Origin: CAXTKD01 sp964244885
GTDB lineage: Bacteria; Pseudomonadota; Alphaproteobacteria; Sphingomonadales; Sphingomonadaceae
Direction: 5' to 3'
Assembly: GCA_964244885.1 (NCBI GenBank)
Contig: CAXTKD010000001.1
Location: 186,001 to 250,000, forward strand
Length of the DNA stretch: 64,000 bases
A program made the translations under genes and the position numbers. Position 1 is the first letter of the stretch; the number at the start of each line of letters is the position of its first letter. Below the pieces are notes generated by a model that did not search any database, was not told where the DNA came from, and worked only from the letters and a program-made list of their open reading frames with translations. Positions 34,801-43,253 of the stretch are shown here, in pieces.

Positions 34801-37800
34801 GGGCGGCGACGCGGCGGGCGACATGCTGACCGGCATCGAACGCCTCGTCGGCTCGTTCGGCGACGATACGCTCGGCGGTTCGGGCGGCGACGACCGCCTC
34901 GAGGGCGGCGCGGGCGACGACAGCCTGTCGGGCGGCGCCGGCGACGACCAGCTGCTCGGCGGCGGCGGCGACGATGTCATCCGTGGCGGCGCGGGCGCCG
35001 ATGCGATCGAAGGCGGCTCGGGCCAAGACACCGCGAGCTACGACAGCTCGGCCGCAGGCGCCACCATCGCGCTCGACGGCCTCGCCGGCAGCGGCGGCGA
35101 TGCGGCGGGCGACACGCTCGCCAATATCGAAATCCTCATCGGCTCGGCCTTCGCCGACCGCCTTGGCGGCGGCTTAGGCGCGGAGCAGCTCCACGGCGGC
35201 GCGGGCGACGACACGCTCTTGGGCTCGGCGGGCGCGGACATGCTCGACGGCGGCGGCGGCTTCGACACCGCCGACTATTCGGCCTCCGCCTCCGCCGTCA
35301 CCGCCGCGCTCGACGGCTCGGTCGCCACCGGCGGTCAGGCGGCGGGCGACACGCTCGCCTCCATCGAGCGCCTGCTCGGCTCGGCCTTCGCCGACAGCCT
35401 GTCCGGCGCCGGCGGCGACGACACGCTCGAAGGCAATGCCGGCAACGACACGCTGCACGGCGGCGTGGGCGCGGACACGCTGCTCGGCGGCGACGGCGAC
35501 GATCTGATCGAGGGCGGCGCGGGCGCCGACATCCTCGACGGCGGCTTGGGGCTAGACACCGCGACCTACGCCAATGCCGCGACCGGCGTCACCATCGGTC
35601 TCGACGGCGCGCCGGGAAGCGGCGGCGACGCGCTCGGCGACACGCTGTCCAACATCGAAAGGCTCATCGGCTCGTCGCACGACGACATCCTGCGCGGCGG
35701 CGCGGGCGCCGAAACGCTCGACGGCGGCGCGGGCGACGACACGCTCACCGGAAGCGCCGGCGCGGACATCCTGATCGGCGGATCGGGCTTCGACACCGCC
35801 GACTATTCCGGCTCCGCGAGCGCCGTGACGATCGCGCTCGATGGCTCGACCGGCTCGGGCGGCGACGCGGCGGGCGACACGCTCTCGGGGATCGAGCGCC
35901 TCCTTGGCTCCGCCTTCGCCGACACGCTGTCGGGCAGCGCCGCCGCCGATCGCATCGAGGGCGGCGCGGGCGACGACGCGCTCTCCGGCTCGCTCGGCGA
36001 CGACACGTTGCTCGGCGGCGACGGCGACGACCTGCTGACCGGCGGTGCGGGGGCCGACACGCTGGACGGCGGCATGGGCTTCGACACCGCCGACTATTCG
36101 GCCGGTGGCCTCGCGGTCACCATCCGCCTCGACGGCGCCGCGTCGAGCGGCGGCGACGCTCAGGGCGACGTGCTGACCGGCATCGAGCGAGTCATCGGCT
36201 CGCTCGCCGGCGACACGCTGCTCGGCTCGGCCGCCGACGAGGATCTGCGCGGCGGCGGCGGCGACGACACGCTGGTCGGCGGCGGCGGCACCGACCGTCT
36301 CGACGGCGGGTCGGGCTTCGACACCGCCGACTACAGCGCGGCGACCGGCGGCATCGCCGTGGCGCTGGACGGCGGCACCGGGACCGGCGCCGAGGCGGCG
36401 GGTGACGTGCTGATCGGCATCGAGCGGCTGATCGGCTCCGGGTTCGCCGACACCCTCGGCGGCAGCGGCGGCTCGGATGAAATCCACGGCGGCGCTGGCG
36501 ACGACATCCTCACCGGCAGCGCCGGCGCCGATGTGCTCGACGGCGGCACGGGCATCGACACCGTCACCTACGCCACCTCCTCGGCGGGCGTCGCCATCTC
36601 GCTCGGCGGCGCGGCGGGCAACGGCGGCGACGCGGCGGGCGATACGCTCACTGGCATAGAAACGCTTATCGGCTCGGGGCTGGCCGACACCCTCACCGGC
36701 ACCGCCGCCAACGAAAGCGTCCAGGGCGGCGCGGGCGACGACCTCATCGACGGCGGCGCGGGCGCCGACGCGATCGATGGCGGCTCGGGCATCGACACCG
36801 TCACCTACGCCGCCTCCACGGCGGGCGTCACCGCCCATATGGACGGCACGGTCTCGGCCGGCGGCGACGCTCAGGGCGACGTGCTGACCGGCATCGAAAC
36901 CGTCATCGGCTCGGCTTTCGCCGACATCGTCACCGGCACTGCGGGCGCCGACACCGTTAGCGCCGGCGCTGGCGACGACCTCCTCTACGGCAGCGCCGGC
37001 GGCGACACGCTGACCGGCGGCGTCGGCATCGACACCATCGATTATTCCGCAAGCGCCTCCGGCATCGTCCTCCGCCTCGACGGCGGCCTGTCGAGCGGCG
37101 GCGACGCCGACGGCGACCGCGTCTCGGGCATCGAGCACGTCATCGCCACCGCGTTCGCCGACAGCATCACCGGCACCGCCGCCGCCGAGACGCTCGAAGG
37201 CGGCGGCGGCGACGACATCCTCGCCGGCGGCGCGGGCGCCGACACGCTGGACGGCGGATCGGGCACCGACACCGCCGACTACAGCGCCGCGTCCGGCGGC
37301 GTCGCCATCAGCATGGACGGCGTCGCCGGCACCCTGGGCGACGGCCTCGGCGACATCCTCATCGGCATCGAGCATGTCGTCGGCTCGGCCTTCGCCGACC
37401 AGGTCACCGGCGGCGCGCTCGCCGACCTGATCGAGGGCGGCGGCGGCGACGACATGCTGACCGGCGCGGCCGGCGCCGACACGCTCGACGGCGGCGCGGG
37501 CGACGACACGCTCGCCGGCGGCGCGGGCGCCGACATTCTGAGCGGCGGCTCGGGCGCCGATACCGCGGATTACTCCGCGTCCTCGGCCGGCGTCACCGTC
37601 GGCCTCGACGGCTCGACCGGCATCGGCGGCGATGCGCAGGGCGACACGCTCACCGGCATCGAGCGCATCACCGGCTCGGCCTTCGCCGATATCCTCACCG
37701 GCTCGGCGGGCGCCGACACGCTCGACGGCGGCGGCGGCAACGACCGGCTCGTCGGCGGCCTCGGCGCGGACGCGCTGATCGGCGGCGCCGGCGCCGACAC

Positions 37801-40800
37801 CGCCGATTATTCCGCCGCCGCCGCCGGCATCGCGGTCGACCTCTCGACCGGCCTCGGCGGCGCGGGCGAGGCAGCCGGCGACACGCTGTCCGGCATCGAG
37901 ATCGTCCTCGGCTCGGCCTTCGCCGACAGCATCACCGGCTCGTCCGCCGCCGACACGCTCACCGGCAACGGCGGCGACGATATCCTCGCCGGCCTCGGCG
38001 GCGCCGACCAGCTCCAGGGCGGCGCGGGCAGCGACACCGCGAGCTACGCCGCCTCGGCGGCGGGCGTCACCGTCTTCCTCGACGGCACCGCTGGCAGCGG
38101 CGGCGACGCGGCGGGCGACGTGCTGACCGGCATCGAGCACGTCATCGGCTCTGGGCTCGCCGACACCCTCACTGGCACCGCCGCCGCCGAATGGCTGGAG
38201 GGCGGCGCCGGCAACGACGTGCTGATCGGCGGCGCGGGCGCCGACATCCTGGACGGCGGCGCGGGGACGGACACCGCGACCTACGCCTCGGCGGCGGCGG
38301 CGGTGACGGTCAACCTGGCGACCGGCGCGGGGACGGCGGGCGACGCCAACGGCGACACCCTGATCTCGATCGAAACCCTCATTGGCACCGCCTTCGCCGA
38401 CACGCTGACCGGCGGCGCCGGCGCCGAGACCATCGACGCCGGCGGCGGCAACGACCTCGTCGTCTCTAGCCTCGGCGCCGACACGCTGACCGGCGGCGCC
38501 GGAACCGACACCGTCACCTACGCCGGCTCGGCGGCCGGCGTCACCATCGCGCTCGCCGGCGGCGCGGGCACCGGCGGCGACGCGGCGGGCGACGTCCTTG
38601 CGGGCTTCGAGATCCTGATCGGCTCGGCCTTCGCCGACACGCTGACCGGCACCGCCCTCGCCGACACGCTTCAGGGCGGGGGCGGCAACGACATCCTGGT
38701 CGGCGGCGCGGGCGGGGACGTGCTCGACGGCGGCGCCGGCTTCGACATCGTCAGCTACGCCACCTCCACCGCCGTCACCATCAGCTTCGCCAGCGGCGCG
38801 CTCGTCGTCTCGGGCGGCGAGGCGGCGGGCGACAGCTTCGTCTCGATCGAGGGCGCGATCGGCTCGGCCTTCGCCGACAGCCTGACCGGCGGCGCGAGCG
38901 CCGAGCAGCTGGATGGCGGCGCCGGCAACGACACGCTCGTCGGCTCGGCCGGCGCCGACACGTTGATCGGCGGCGCCGGCACCGACACCGTCGACTATTC
39001 GTCGAGCGGCGCCGGCGTCACCATCGCCGCCACCGGCGCGGCGGGCGCCGGCGGCGACGCGGCCGGCGACACGCTCGCGACCATCGAGAACATCATCGGC
39101 TCTGCCTTCGCCGACACGCTGACCGGCGACTCCGGCGCCAACACGCTCACCGGCAACGACGGCAACGACGTGCTGATCGGCGGCGCGGGCGCGGACTCGC
39201 TGATCGGCGGAAACGGCACCGATACCGCGTCCTACGCCACCGCCGCCGCGTCCGTCGTCGCCAGCCTCGCCACCCCCGCCTCGAATAGCGGCGACGCCGC
39301 CGGCGACACCTATTCGGGAATCGAGAACCTTGTCGGCTCGGGGCTGGCCGACACGCTGACCGGCGATGCCGGCGCCAACGCGCTGAGCGGCGGTGCGGGC
39401 GACGACACGCTCGCAGGCGGCGCGGGCGCCGACGCGCTCGACGGCGGCATCGGCATCGACACCGCGAGCTACGCCGCCGCTGCGTCCGGCGTGGCCGCCA
39501 GCCTCGCGACTCCCGCCTCGAACACCGGCGAAGCCGCCGGCGACACCTATGCCGCGATCGAGAACCTGCTCGGCTCGGGCTTCGCCGACACGCTGACCGG
39601 CGACGGCGGAGTCAACATCCTCACCGGCGGCGCGGGCGACGACAGCCTCGACGGCGGCGGCGGCAACGACACGCTGATCGGCGGCCTCGGCGCCGACGCG
39701 CTGGCGGGCGGCGCCGGCAGCGACACCGCGAGCTACGCCGCCGCCGCCGGAGCGGTCGTCGCCAACCTCACCACCGCCGCGCTCAACAGCGGTGAAGCCG
39801 CCGGCGACAGCTATTCGGGAATCGAGAACCTCATCGGCTCGGGGTTCGCCGACACGCTGACCGGCGACTCCGGCGCCAACACCATCGACGGCGGCGCGGG
39901 CGACGACCTGATCACCGGCGGCGCGGGCGCCGATGCCCTGACCGGCGGCGCGGGCATCGACACCGTCGACTATTCGGGAAGCTCGGCCGGCATCACGATC
40001 TCGACCACCGGCGCCGCCGGCGTCGGCGGCGACGCGCAGGGCGACACGCTCGCCACCGTCGAGCGAATCTTCGGCTCGGCCTTCGCCGACACGCTGACCG
40101 GCGACGCCGGCGCCAACCTGCTCAGCGGCAACGACGGCGACGACACGCTGGTTGGCGGCGCCGGCGCCGACACGCTGATCGGCGGCAACGGCACCGACAC
40201 CGTCGACTATTCCGCCTCGACCGCCGGAGTCACCATCGGCCTCCTCGGCCTGTCGGGAACCGGCGGCGACGCCGCGGGCGACGTCCTTTCGGGCATCGAG
40301 CGCATCATCGGCTCGGCCTTCGCCGACACGCTGACCGGCGATGCGGTCGCCAACACGCTCGCCGGCGGCAGCGGCGACGATGTACTGATCGGCGGCGCGG
40401 GCGCCGACATCCTCGACGGCGGCGTCGGCAACGACACCGCGAGCTACGCCAGCGCGGCGGCGGCCGTTACCGCCAGCCTGGCCAACGCCGCCGCGAACAC
40501 CGGCGACGCGGCCGGCGACACTTACACGGCAGTCGAATATCTCATCGGCTCGGGCTTCGCCGACACGCTGACCGGCGACGCCGCCGCCAATCGCCTCGAC
40601 GGCGGCTCGGGCGACGACCTGCTGGCCGGCGGGGCGGGGGCCGACACCTTGATCGGCGGCGCCGGCACCGACACCGCAGACTATTCACTGAGCGCCGCGG
40701 GCGTCACTATCGCCACCACCGGGGGCGCCGGCTCTGGCGGCGACGCGGCCGGCGACACGCTCACCACCATCGAGAACATCATCGGCTCTGGGTCCGCCGA

Positions 40801-41644
40801 TACGCTGACCGGAGACTCCGGCGTCAACACGCTGTCTGGCGGCGGCGGCGACGACATCCTGACCGGCGCTGCGGGCGCCGACGCATTGATCGGCGGCGCC
40901 GGCATCGACACCGCGAGCTATGCCGCCGCCGCCTCGGGCGTCACCGTCAGCCTCGCCACCGGCCTCGGCACGCTCGGCGATGCGGCCGGCGACACGCTTT
41001 CGGGGATCGAGAACCTCACCGGCTCCGCCTTCGCCGACACGCTGAGCGGCGACGGGGCGGCGAACGTCCTGACCGGCGGCGCGGGCGACGATGTCCTGGT
41101 TGGCGGGGCGGGGGCGGACACCCTCGCCGGCGGCGCGGGCACGCTCGACACCGCGAGCTACGCCGGCGCCGCCTCGGCCGTCGCGCTGACGCTCTCCAGC
41201 ACCGCTGGCTCCGGCACGGGCACTCTCGGCGACGCCAACGGCGACACGCTGACCGGCATCGAATCGATCGTCGGCTCGGGCTTCAACGACGCCTTCACAG
41301 TGGCGCTCGCCGGCGGCTGGAAGGTCGACGGTGGCGCCGGGACGGACAGCGTCACCCTCACAGGCTCCGGCACGATCATCGACACCCAGCTGGTCAACGC
41401 CTTCACCCACGTCGAGACCATCGACTTCAACGCCGCCGGCCTCAACGCCAACGTCTCATTGGGCGTCAGCGACATCCAGTCGATCGTCGGCGCCGGCAAT
41501 GCCTCGGTCCTGACGCTCGACTTCAACGCCGGCGACAGCCTCTCGATCGACGCCGGCAGCTTCTACACCAGCGCCGGCGGCACCTACACGCTCTACAGCG
41601 ACGCCAGCATGACGACGCAGGTGGCGAAGGTGGTGGTGATCTGA
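28835..41644 (+). CDS. Giant RTX-repeat adhesin, type I secretion substrate
   Basis: This 4269-residue protein starts with a ~110-residue domain including PHMPFKVEIVDLDMVLVFAD, reminiscent of the prefix/retention domains of Bap-type adhesins. A helical stretch, a Pro-rich hinge (residues 181-198) and a ~230-residue domain follow. From about residue 430 come 45 modules of ~79 residues. Each has calcium-binding RTX nonapeptides (GGAGDDTLVGGAGADTLDGG type) and a beta segment of the form DTADYSASAAAVTVALDG, then GDAAGDTLTGIERLIGSAFA. The last ~100 residues are non-repetitive, end AKVVVI and should hold the secretion signal. No signal peptide, enzyme domain or Ig domain is visible. Neighbouring TolC, HlyD and ABC genes make it the substrate. 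Confidence 0.93.
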   Translation: MAWTMPTATSRKTSAAAAPARASPAHGQSAADDAPHGLVRVAHVGADGNVQLGIPHMPFKVEIVDLDMVLVFADGSRIVIQGAALAAFGDHPPALVFTDQTVSTTEAMKSVGEIAEADDVELALSSFPSDTKSDASADLLKPAIQPQQLIDAAATEAALAQEAKKDDAEAHRLLDKIATNTAPPAPPPAPPNSPAPPVDKTLTAEQIGKLVPQLSFKLLNVEGVQKGSDEGRETIEGATGGPGSATDDGYDAQASVETIGGTGANDIIYADSPRLAPQGASARVLHVGADVPAAGLDLVSITIPTLPEGYGVANGKLTAAGWVIDITAGHIEKVAATPGDKAEVSRFSFDIELVYQVPPADTLVDDAGLQAQFFVPVRLQLSPDGSLVATATEVSTLFGVKTVTGPADMTTVDPVSGDTIHVLFANPPGTVINAGDGDDIIHPGAGADTLDGGAGSDTVTYDLSGAAVAVDLAAGTGSGGFAAGDRYSGVENVTGSAFDDTLTGDANDNILDGGKGADRLDGGGGVDTVSYVGAPTGVEIFLDGRASHGGDAEGDVLLNIEHVVGSAQTDVLHAGPSAATLDGGAGDDRLVSGAGADTLIGGAGQDTADYSGAAQGVTEYLGGAAGSDGDVLTGIESIIGSAFADHLVGDAGDDSFRGGGGADRIDGGGGVDTVDFSDAAAGVSVFLDGRAGIGGDAEGDIYSGIERLTGSAFADHLVGDAAANALSGGAGDDVIEGGDGADLIDGGAGLDIASYASAAQGVHAALDGSQMTGAAAGDVFTSIEGLEGSAFNDVLLGAADSDRLSGLAGRDVLIGAAGDDRLDGGDGDDFLRGGAGADTLIGGAGSDTADYGDSTAAIVADLVAGAASDGDTLSGIENLAGSVYGDTLHGDDTANYLDGGGGDDVLAGRGGADTLYGGAGFDTADYSASAAGIVIAVDGFAGHGGDAEGDRLINIQAIIGSAFADTLTGDAAANRLDGGAGDDLLIGGGGADALIGGDGLDTADYSSAASAIAVALDGSEGLTGDSAGDRLSGIERLIGTAYDDTLGGSAGADEIRAGTGDDSLDGGAGADLLDGGAGFDRASYANAASGVTADLAAGTGADDTLVSIEALAGSAFADTLAGDAGANSLDGGAGADTLFGRAGDDELHGGAGDDVLVGGAGADLLDGGLGLDTADYSASAAAVSVALDGSTASGGDADGDVLTGIEHVIGTAYADTLTGGAGADRLDGGAGNDTLSGAAGADLLDGGDGDDLLTGGAGADRLDGGAGTDTADYSISSSGVAIGLDGIAGTAGDAIGDILIGIERLAGSSGDDILGGSAGADIILGQAGDDIISGGLGDDTLQGGGGDDLLVGGEGADTFDGGSGIDTASYATSTSGVLVALTGAPGSGGDSQGDTLANIEILVGSAFADTLGGGALAETLRGGGGDDMLLGSSGADILDGGLEQDTADYSASAAAITLALDDTAGSGGDAQGDTLVSVERIIGSAYADRLSGGNASGMLDGGAGDDTLAAGAGAERFDGGAGFDTADYSASAAAVAIALDGSGGSGGNAAGDTLFNVERLVGSSGDDTLGGSAIADRIEGGLGDDSLFGGAGDDSLAGGGGDDVIEGGAGVDLIDGGSGNDTASYGGSAAAVTVALGAAGAGGDAQGDTFSGIENLAGSAFADTLTGDSAANRLDGRDGDDVLVGGGGADTLVGGAGLDTADYSASGTGVRVDLLGNEGSGGDATGDRLTGIERLIGSAFADTLTGAVGDDQLIGGAGDDTLDGGLGADLLDGGAGFDRVSYATAAAGVTANLATGAGDGGDTLINVEWLTGSDFADTLSGDANTNRLDGGSGADALSGAAGDDDLHGGAGDDTLAGGAGADILDGGAGFDTADYSASAAAVTVALDSSAASGGDAAGDVLTGIERITGSAFADTLTGGSGADTLEGGAGDDILSGGAGADTLRGGNGDDLLTGGAGADTLDGGLGLDTADYSLSTAPVTVALDGSTGAGGDAAGDMLTGIERLVGSFGDDTLGGSGGDDRLEGGAGDDSLSGGAGDDQLLGGGGDDVIRGGAGADAIEGGSGQDTASYDSSAAGATIALDGLAGSGGDAAGDTLANIEILIGSAFADRLGGGLGAEQLHGGAGDDTLLGSAGADMLDGGGGFDTADYSASASAVTAALDGSVATGGQAAGDTLASIERLLGSAFADSLSGAGGDDTLEGNAGNDTLHGGVGADTLLGGDGDDLIEGGAGADILDGGLGLDTATYANAATGVTIGLDGAPGSGGDALGDTLSNIERLIGSSHDDILRGGAGAETLDGGAGDDTLTGSAGADILIGGSGFDTADYSGSASAVTIALDGSTGSGGDAAGDTLSGIERLLGSAFADTLSGSAAADRIEGGAGDDALSGSLGDDTLLGGDGDDLLTGGAGADTLDGGMGFDTADYSAGGLAVTIRLDGAASSGGDAQGDVLTGIERVIGSLAGDTLLGSAADEDLRGGGGDDTLVGGGGTDRLDGGSGFDTADYSAATGGIAVALDGGTGTGAEAAGDVLIGIERLIGSGFADTLGGSGGSDEIHGGAGDDILTGSAGADVLDGGTGIDTVTYATSSAGVAISLGGAAGNGGDAAGDTLTGIETLIGSGLADTLTGTAANESVQGGAGDDLIDGGAGADAIDGGSGIDTVTYAASTAGVTAHMDGTVSAGGDAQGDVLTGIETVIGSAFADIVTGTAGADTVSAGAGDDLLYGSAGGDTLTGGVGIDTIDYSASASGIVLRLDGGLSSGGDADGDRVSGIEHVIATAFADSITGTAAAETLEGGGGDDILAGGAGADTLDGGSGTDTADYSAASGGVAISMDGVAGTLGDGLGDILIGIEHVVGSAFADQVTGGALADLIEGGGGDDMLTGAAGADTLDGGAGDDTLAGGAGADILSGGSGADTADYSASSAGVTVGLDGSTGIGGDAQGDTLTGIERITGSAFADILTGSAGADTLDGGGGNDRLVGGLGADALIGGAGADTADYSAAAAGIAVDLSTGLGGAGEAAGDTLSGIEIVLGSAFADSITGSSAADTLTGNGGDDILAGLGGADQLQGGAGSDTASYAASAAGVTVFLDGTAGSGGDAAGDVLTGIEHVIGSGLADTLTGTAAAEWLEGGAGNDVLIGGAGADILDGGAGTDTATYASAAAAVTVNLATGAGTAGDANGDTLISIETLIGTAFADTLTGGAGAETIDAGGGNDLVVSSLGADTLTGGAGTDTVTYAGSAAGVTIALAGGAGTGGDAAGDVLAGFEILIGSAFADTLTGTALADTLQGGGGNDILVGGAGGDVLDGGAGFDIVSYATSTAVTISFASGALVVSGGEAAGDSFVSIEGAIGSAFADSLTGGASAEQLDGGAGNDTLVGSAGADTLIGGAGTDTVDYSSSGAGVTIAATGAAGAGGDAAGDTLATIENIIGSAFADTLTGDSGANTLTGNDGNDVLIGGAGADSLIGGNGTDTASYATAAASVVASLATPASNSGDAAGDTYSGIENLVGSGLADTLTGDAGANALSGGAGDDTLAGGAGADALDGGIGIDTASYAAAASGVAASLATPASNTGEAAGDTYAAIENLLGSGFADTLTGDGGVNILTGGAGDDSLDGGGGNDTLIGGLGADALAGGAGSDTASYAAAAGAVVANLTTAALNSGEAAGDSYSGIENLIGSGFADTLTGDSGANTIDGGAGDDLITGGAGADALTGGAGIDTVDYSGSSAGITISTTGAAGVGGDAQGDTLATVERIFGSAFADTLTGDAGANLLSGNDGDDTLVGGAGADTLIGGNGTDTVDYSASTAGVTIGLLGLSGTGGDAAGDVLSGIERIIGSAFADTLTGDAVANTLAGGSGDDVLIGGAGADILDGGVGNDTASYASAAAAVTASLANAAANTGDAAGDTYTAVEYLIGSGFADTLTGDAAANRLDGGSGDDLLAGGAGADTLIGGAGTDTADYSLSAAGVTIATTGGAGSGGDAAGDTLTTIENIIGSGSADTLTGDSGVNTLSGGGGDDILTGAAGADALIGGAGIDTASYAAAASGVTVSLATGLGTLGDAAGDTLSGIENLTGSAFADTLSGDGAANVLTGGAGDDVLVGGAGADTLAGGAGTLDTASYAGAASAVALTLSSTAGSGTGTLGDANGDTLTGIESIVGSGFNDAFTVALAGGWKVDGGAGTDSVTLTGSGTIIDTQLVNAFTHVETIDFNAAGLNANVSLGVSDIQSIVGAGNASVLTLDFNAGDSLSIDAGSFYTSAGGTYTLYSDASMTTQVAKVVVI
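30130..41300 (+). repeat. Tandem array of 45 RTX modules with 237-base periodicity
   Basis: I counted 45 copies of the D-x-A/V-x-Y core across this stretch. Many adjacent copies are exactly 237 bases (79 codons) apart, for example four consecutive units starting near 37570, 37807, 38044 and 38281. Others carry one or more extra nonapeptides. The same codon strings, such as GACACGCTGACCGGCGAC, recur throughout, so the array is repetitive in DNA as well as protein. Confidence 0.92.
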
Positions 41645-41653
41645 GGCCGAAAG

Positions 41654-41752
41654 CCCCTCCCCTTCAGGGGAGGGGTTGGGGTGGGGCCTGGCCGTCAACC
41701 CAGCGCGCGCGGGCAGTCCCACCCCCGTCCCCTCCCCTTCAGGGGAGGGGCA
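41654..41752. repeat. G/C-rich palindrome (family C) after the giant gene
   Basis: A left arm, CCCCTCCCCTTCAGGGGAGG (itself a hairpin) with following GGTTGGGGTGGG, faces a right arm with CCCACCCCCGTCCCCTCCCC then TTCAGGGGAGGGG. The element fills the convergent space between the giant gene and the HlyD-like gene and could end both transcripts. Confidence 0.85.
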
Positions 41753-41763
41753 AGAAAAAGCTC

Positions 41764-43074
41764 TCACTGCCGGAACGCGTTGTCCCCCACGCCCCGAATC
41801 GGCGACAGCAGGTAATCCAGCACCGTCTGCCCGCCCGCGCGGATATCGACCTCGGCGGTCATCCCCGGGATCACCGGCTTGTCCTTGCCGAATTTCTTGG
41901 TGTCCGCCCGCAGCCGCACCCGGTAATAGACCTCGCCCTTAGGGTCCTGCAGCACGTCGGGCGAGATATCGACGACCTTCGCGTCGAGCCCGCCATAGGT
42001 CGCGAACTCATAGGCGCTGACCTTGACGATCGCCGGCAGCCCGGCGTGGATTCGGCCGCGGTCCTTGGGCGCCACCCGCGCCTCGATCATCACAGACTGT
42101 TCGACCGGCACGATCTCGAACAGCGGCTCGCCGCCGCGCACCACGCCGCCCACCGTCTGCACGAAGATCTTGTTCACCACGCCGTCCATCGGCGCGCGGA
42201 TTTCCTCGCGGCTTTGCCGGTCGGTGTAGGCGCCGAGCGCATTGCCCGCCTTGGACAGCTCGAGCCGCAACGGCGCCGCCTTCTCCGCGCCTTCGGAAAC
42301 GAAGCGCGCCCACGCCTCGCGCCGCCGCGCTTCGCCTTCCGCGATCGCCGCCTGCGTCTGCGGAATCGAATTGGCCGCGTCGGCGATCCGCGTGCGGAGC
42401 TGCTGGAGCGAGGTCTTGCGCTCCATCACCTCGTGCTCGCTGACCGCGTCGGCGGCGAGCGCCTTTTCGAACGTTGCGAGCTGAGTCATCTGCAGCCGCT
42501 CCTCGGCGCGCAAATTGTCGAGCCGTGCGCGGAGCGTGGCAAGCTCCGCCCGTCGCCCGCTCAACTGATCGTCGATGACGCCCAATTGCTGGTCGATCTC
42601 CGCCCGCCGCGACTGGAACAGCGACTGCTCGGACGCCGCCATCTCGGGCGAGCGCGCCACGAGCTCGGCCGGCGGCGTGAAGCGCCGCGCTCCCGCCGCC
42701 TCCGCCTCCATCCGCGCCAGGCTCAGCCGCCGCGCCGTCACATCGGTCTGCGCGTTGTTCAATTCGGCGCTGGTGAACTGGTTGGACAAGCGCATCAGCA
42801 CCTCGCCCTTCTTCACGCGGTCGCCCTCCCGCACCGTCACCTGGGCGACGATCCCGCCCTCCAGATGCTGCACCACCTGGTTCTGAACGCTCGGCAGCAC
42901 CCGACCGCTGCCGCGCGTGATCCGGTCGATGCTGAACAACGCGGCCCAGCCGATCAGCAGCGCCAGCGCCGTCGCCAGCACGATCAGCAGCTTCGCCGCC
43001 GGATCGGTCCGCACCCGCGCGCTCCACGGGTTGAGCCCATCGATCGGCGTGGCCGCGCTCATGAAGTCATTCAT
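41764..43074 (-). CDS. HlyD-family type I secretion periplasmic adaptor
   Basis: The 436-residue protein has a cytoplasmic N-terminus, one membrane helix (about residues 29-48) and then the HlyD layout: a lipoyl half-motif (GSGRVLPSVQNQVVQHLEGG, then VREGDRVKKGEVLMRL), a long coiled-coil hairpin (about residues 95-270), the second lipoyl half (IRAPMDGVVNKIFVQTVGG) and the beta-barrel region with VPVEQSVMIEARVAPKDRG. It links the ABC transporter to TolC. It lies on the opposite strand from the substrate and ABC genes, unlike most type I operons. An internal ATG at 43062 is an alternative start. Confidence 0.95.
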   Translation of the reverse strand: MNDFMSAATPIDGLNPWSARVRTDPAAKLLIVLATALALLIGWAALFSIDRITRGSGRVLPSVQNQVVQHLEGGIVAQVTVREGDRVKKGEVLMRLSNQFTSAELNNAQTDVTARRLSLARMEAEAAGARRFTPPAELVARSPEMAASEQSLFQSRRAEIDQQLGVIDDQLSGRRAELATLRARLDNLRAEERLQMTQLATFEKALAADAVSEHEVMERKTSLQQLRTRIADAANSIPQTQAAIAEGEARRREAWARFVSEGAEKAAPLRLELSKAGNALGAYTDRQSREEIRAPMDGVVNKIFVQTVGGVVRGGEPLFEIVPVEQSVMIEARVAPKDRGRIHAGLPAIVKVSAYEFATYGGLDAKVVDISPDVLQDPKGEVYYRVRLRADTKKFGKDKPVIPGMTAEVDIRAGGQTVLDYLLSPIRGVGDNAFRQ

Positions 43075-43153
43075 GAGCCCGCGTTTACCAATCCTTATCC
43101 TTAAAAGTGGTTAACTGCGTTCATGCGAAGAGCGGCCCCTCCACCCACACCCA
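43075..43153. promoter_or_regulatory. Divergent promoter region with TTAA pair
   Basis: TTAAAAGTGGTTAA at 43101-43114 (TTAACCACTTTTAA on the minus strand) is two TTAA boxes six bases apart, close to the alphaproteobacterial CtrA box TTAA-N7-TTAA. It lies 27 bases upstream of the HlyD-like start. Confidence 0.4.
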
Positions 43154-43240
43154 CCTCCGTTCGTGGTGAGCCTGTCGAACCACGAGGCCGCGCATGCCGT
43201 GCAACCACGTCCTTCGACAGGCTCAGGACGAACGGAGAGG
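43154..43240. repeat. REP-like palindrome (family A) upstream of the ABC gene
   Basis: It starts CCTCCGTTCGTGGTGAGCCT and ends with CTTCGACAGGCTCAGGACGA followed by ACGGAGAGG, the same element as at 3264 and 12771. It ends about 14 bases before the ATG of the ABC transporter gene, so it would be in the mRNA leader. Confidence 0.9.
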
Positions 43241-43253
43241 TGGGAGCGTGCCG

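Noticed and set aside
32783..38140. Two further long minus-strand frames (32783-35026 and 35552-38140) and a 715-codon plus-strand frame at 34258-36405
   Set aside because: They are shadows of the 237-base tandem repeat in other frames, with Arg/Gly/Ala-only composition and no ribosome-binding sites.
30130..41300. CRISPR-like periodic repeat array
   Set aside because: The 237-base period is coding, with units varying at synonymous and variable protein positions and no constant short repeat plus unique spacer pattern.
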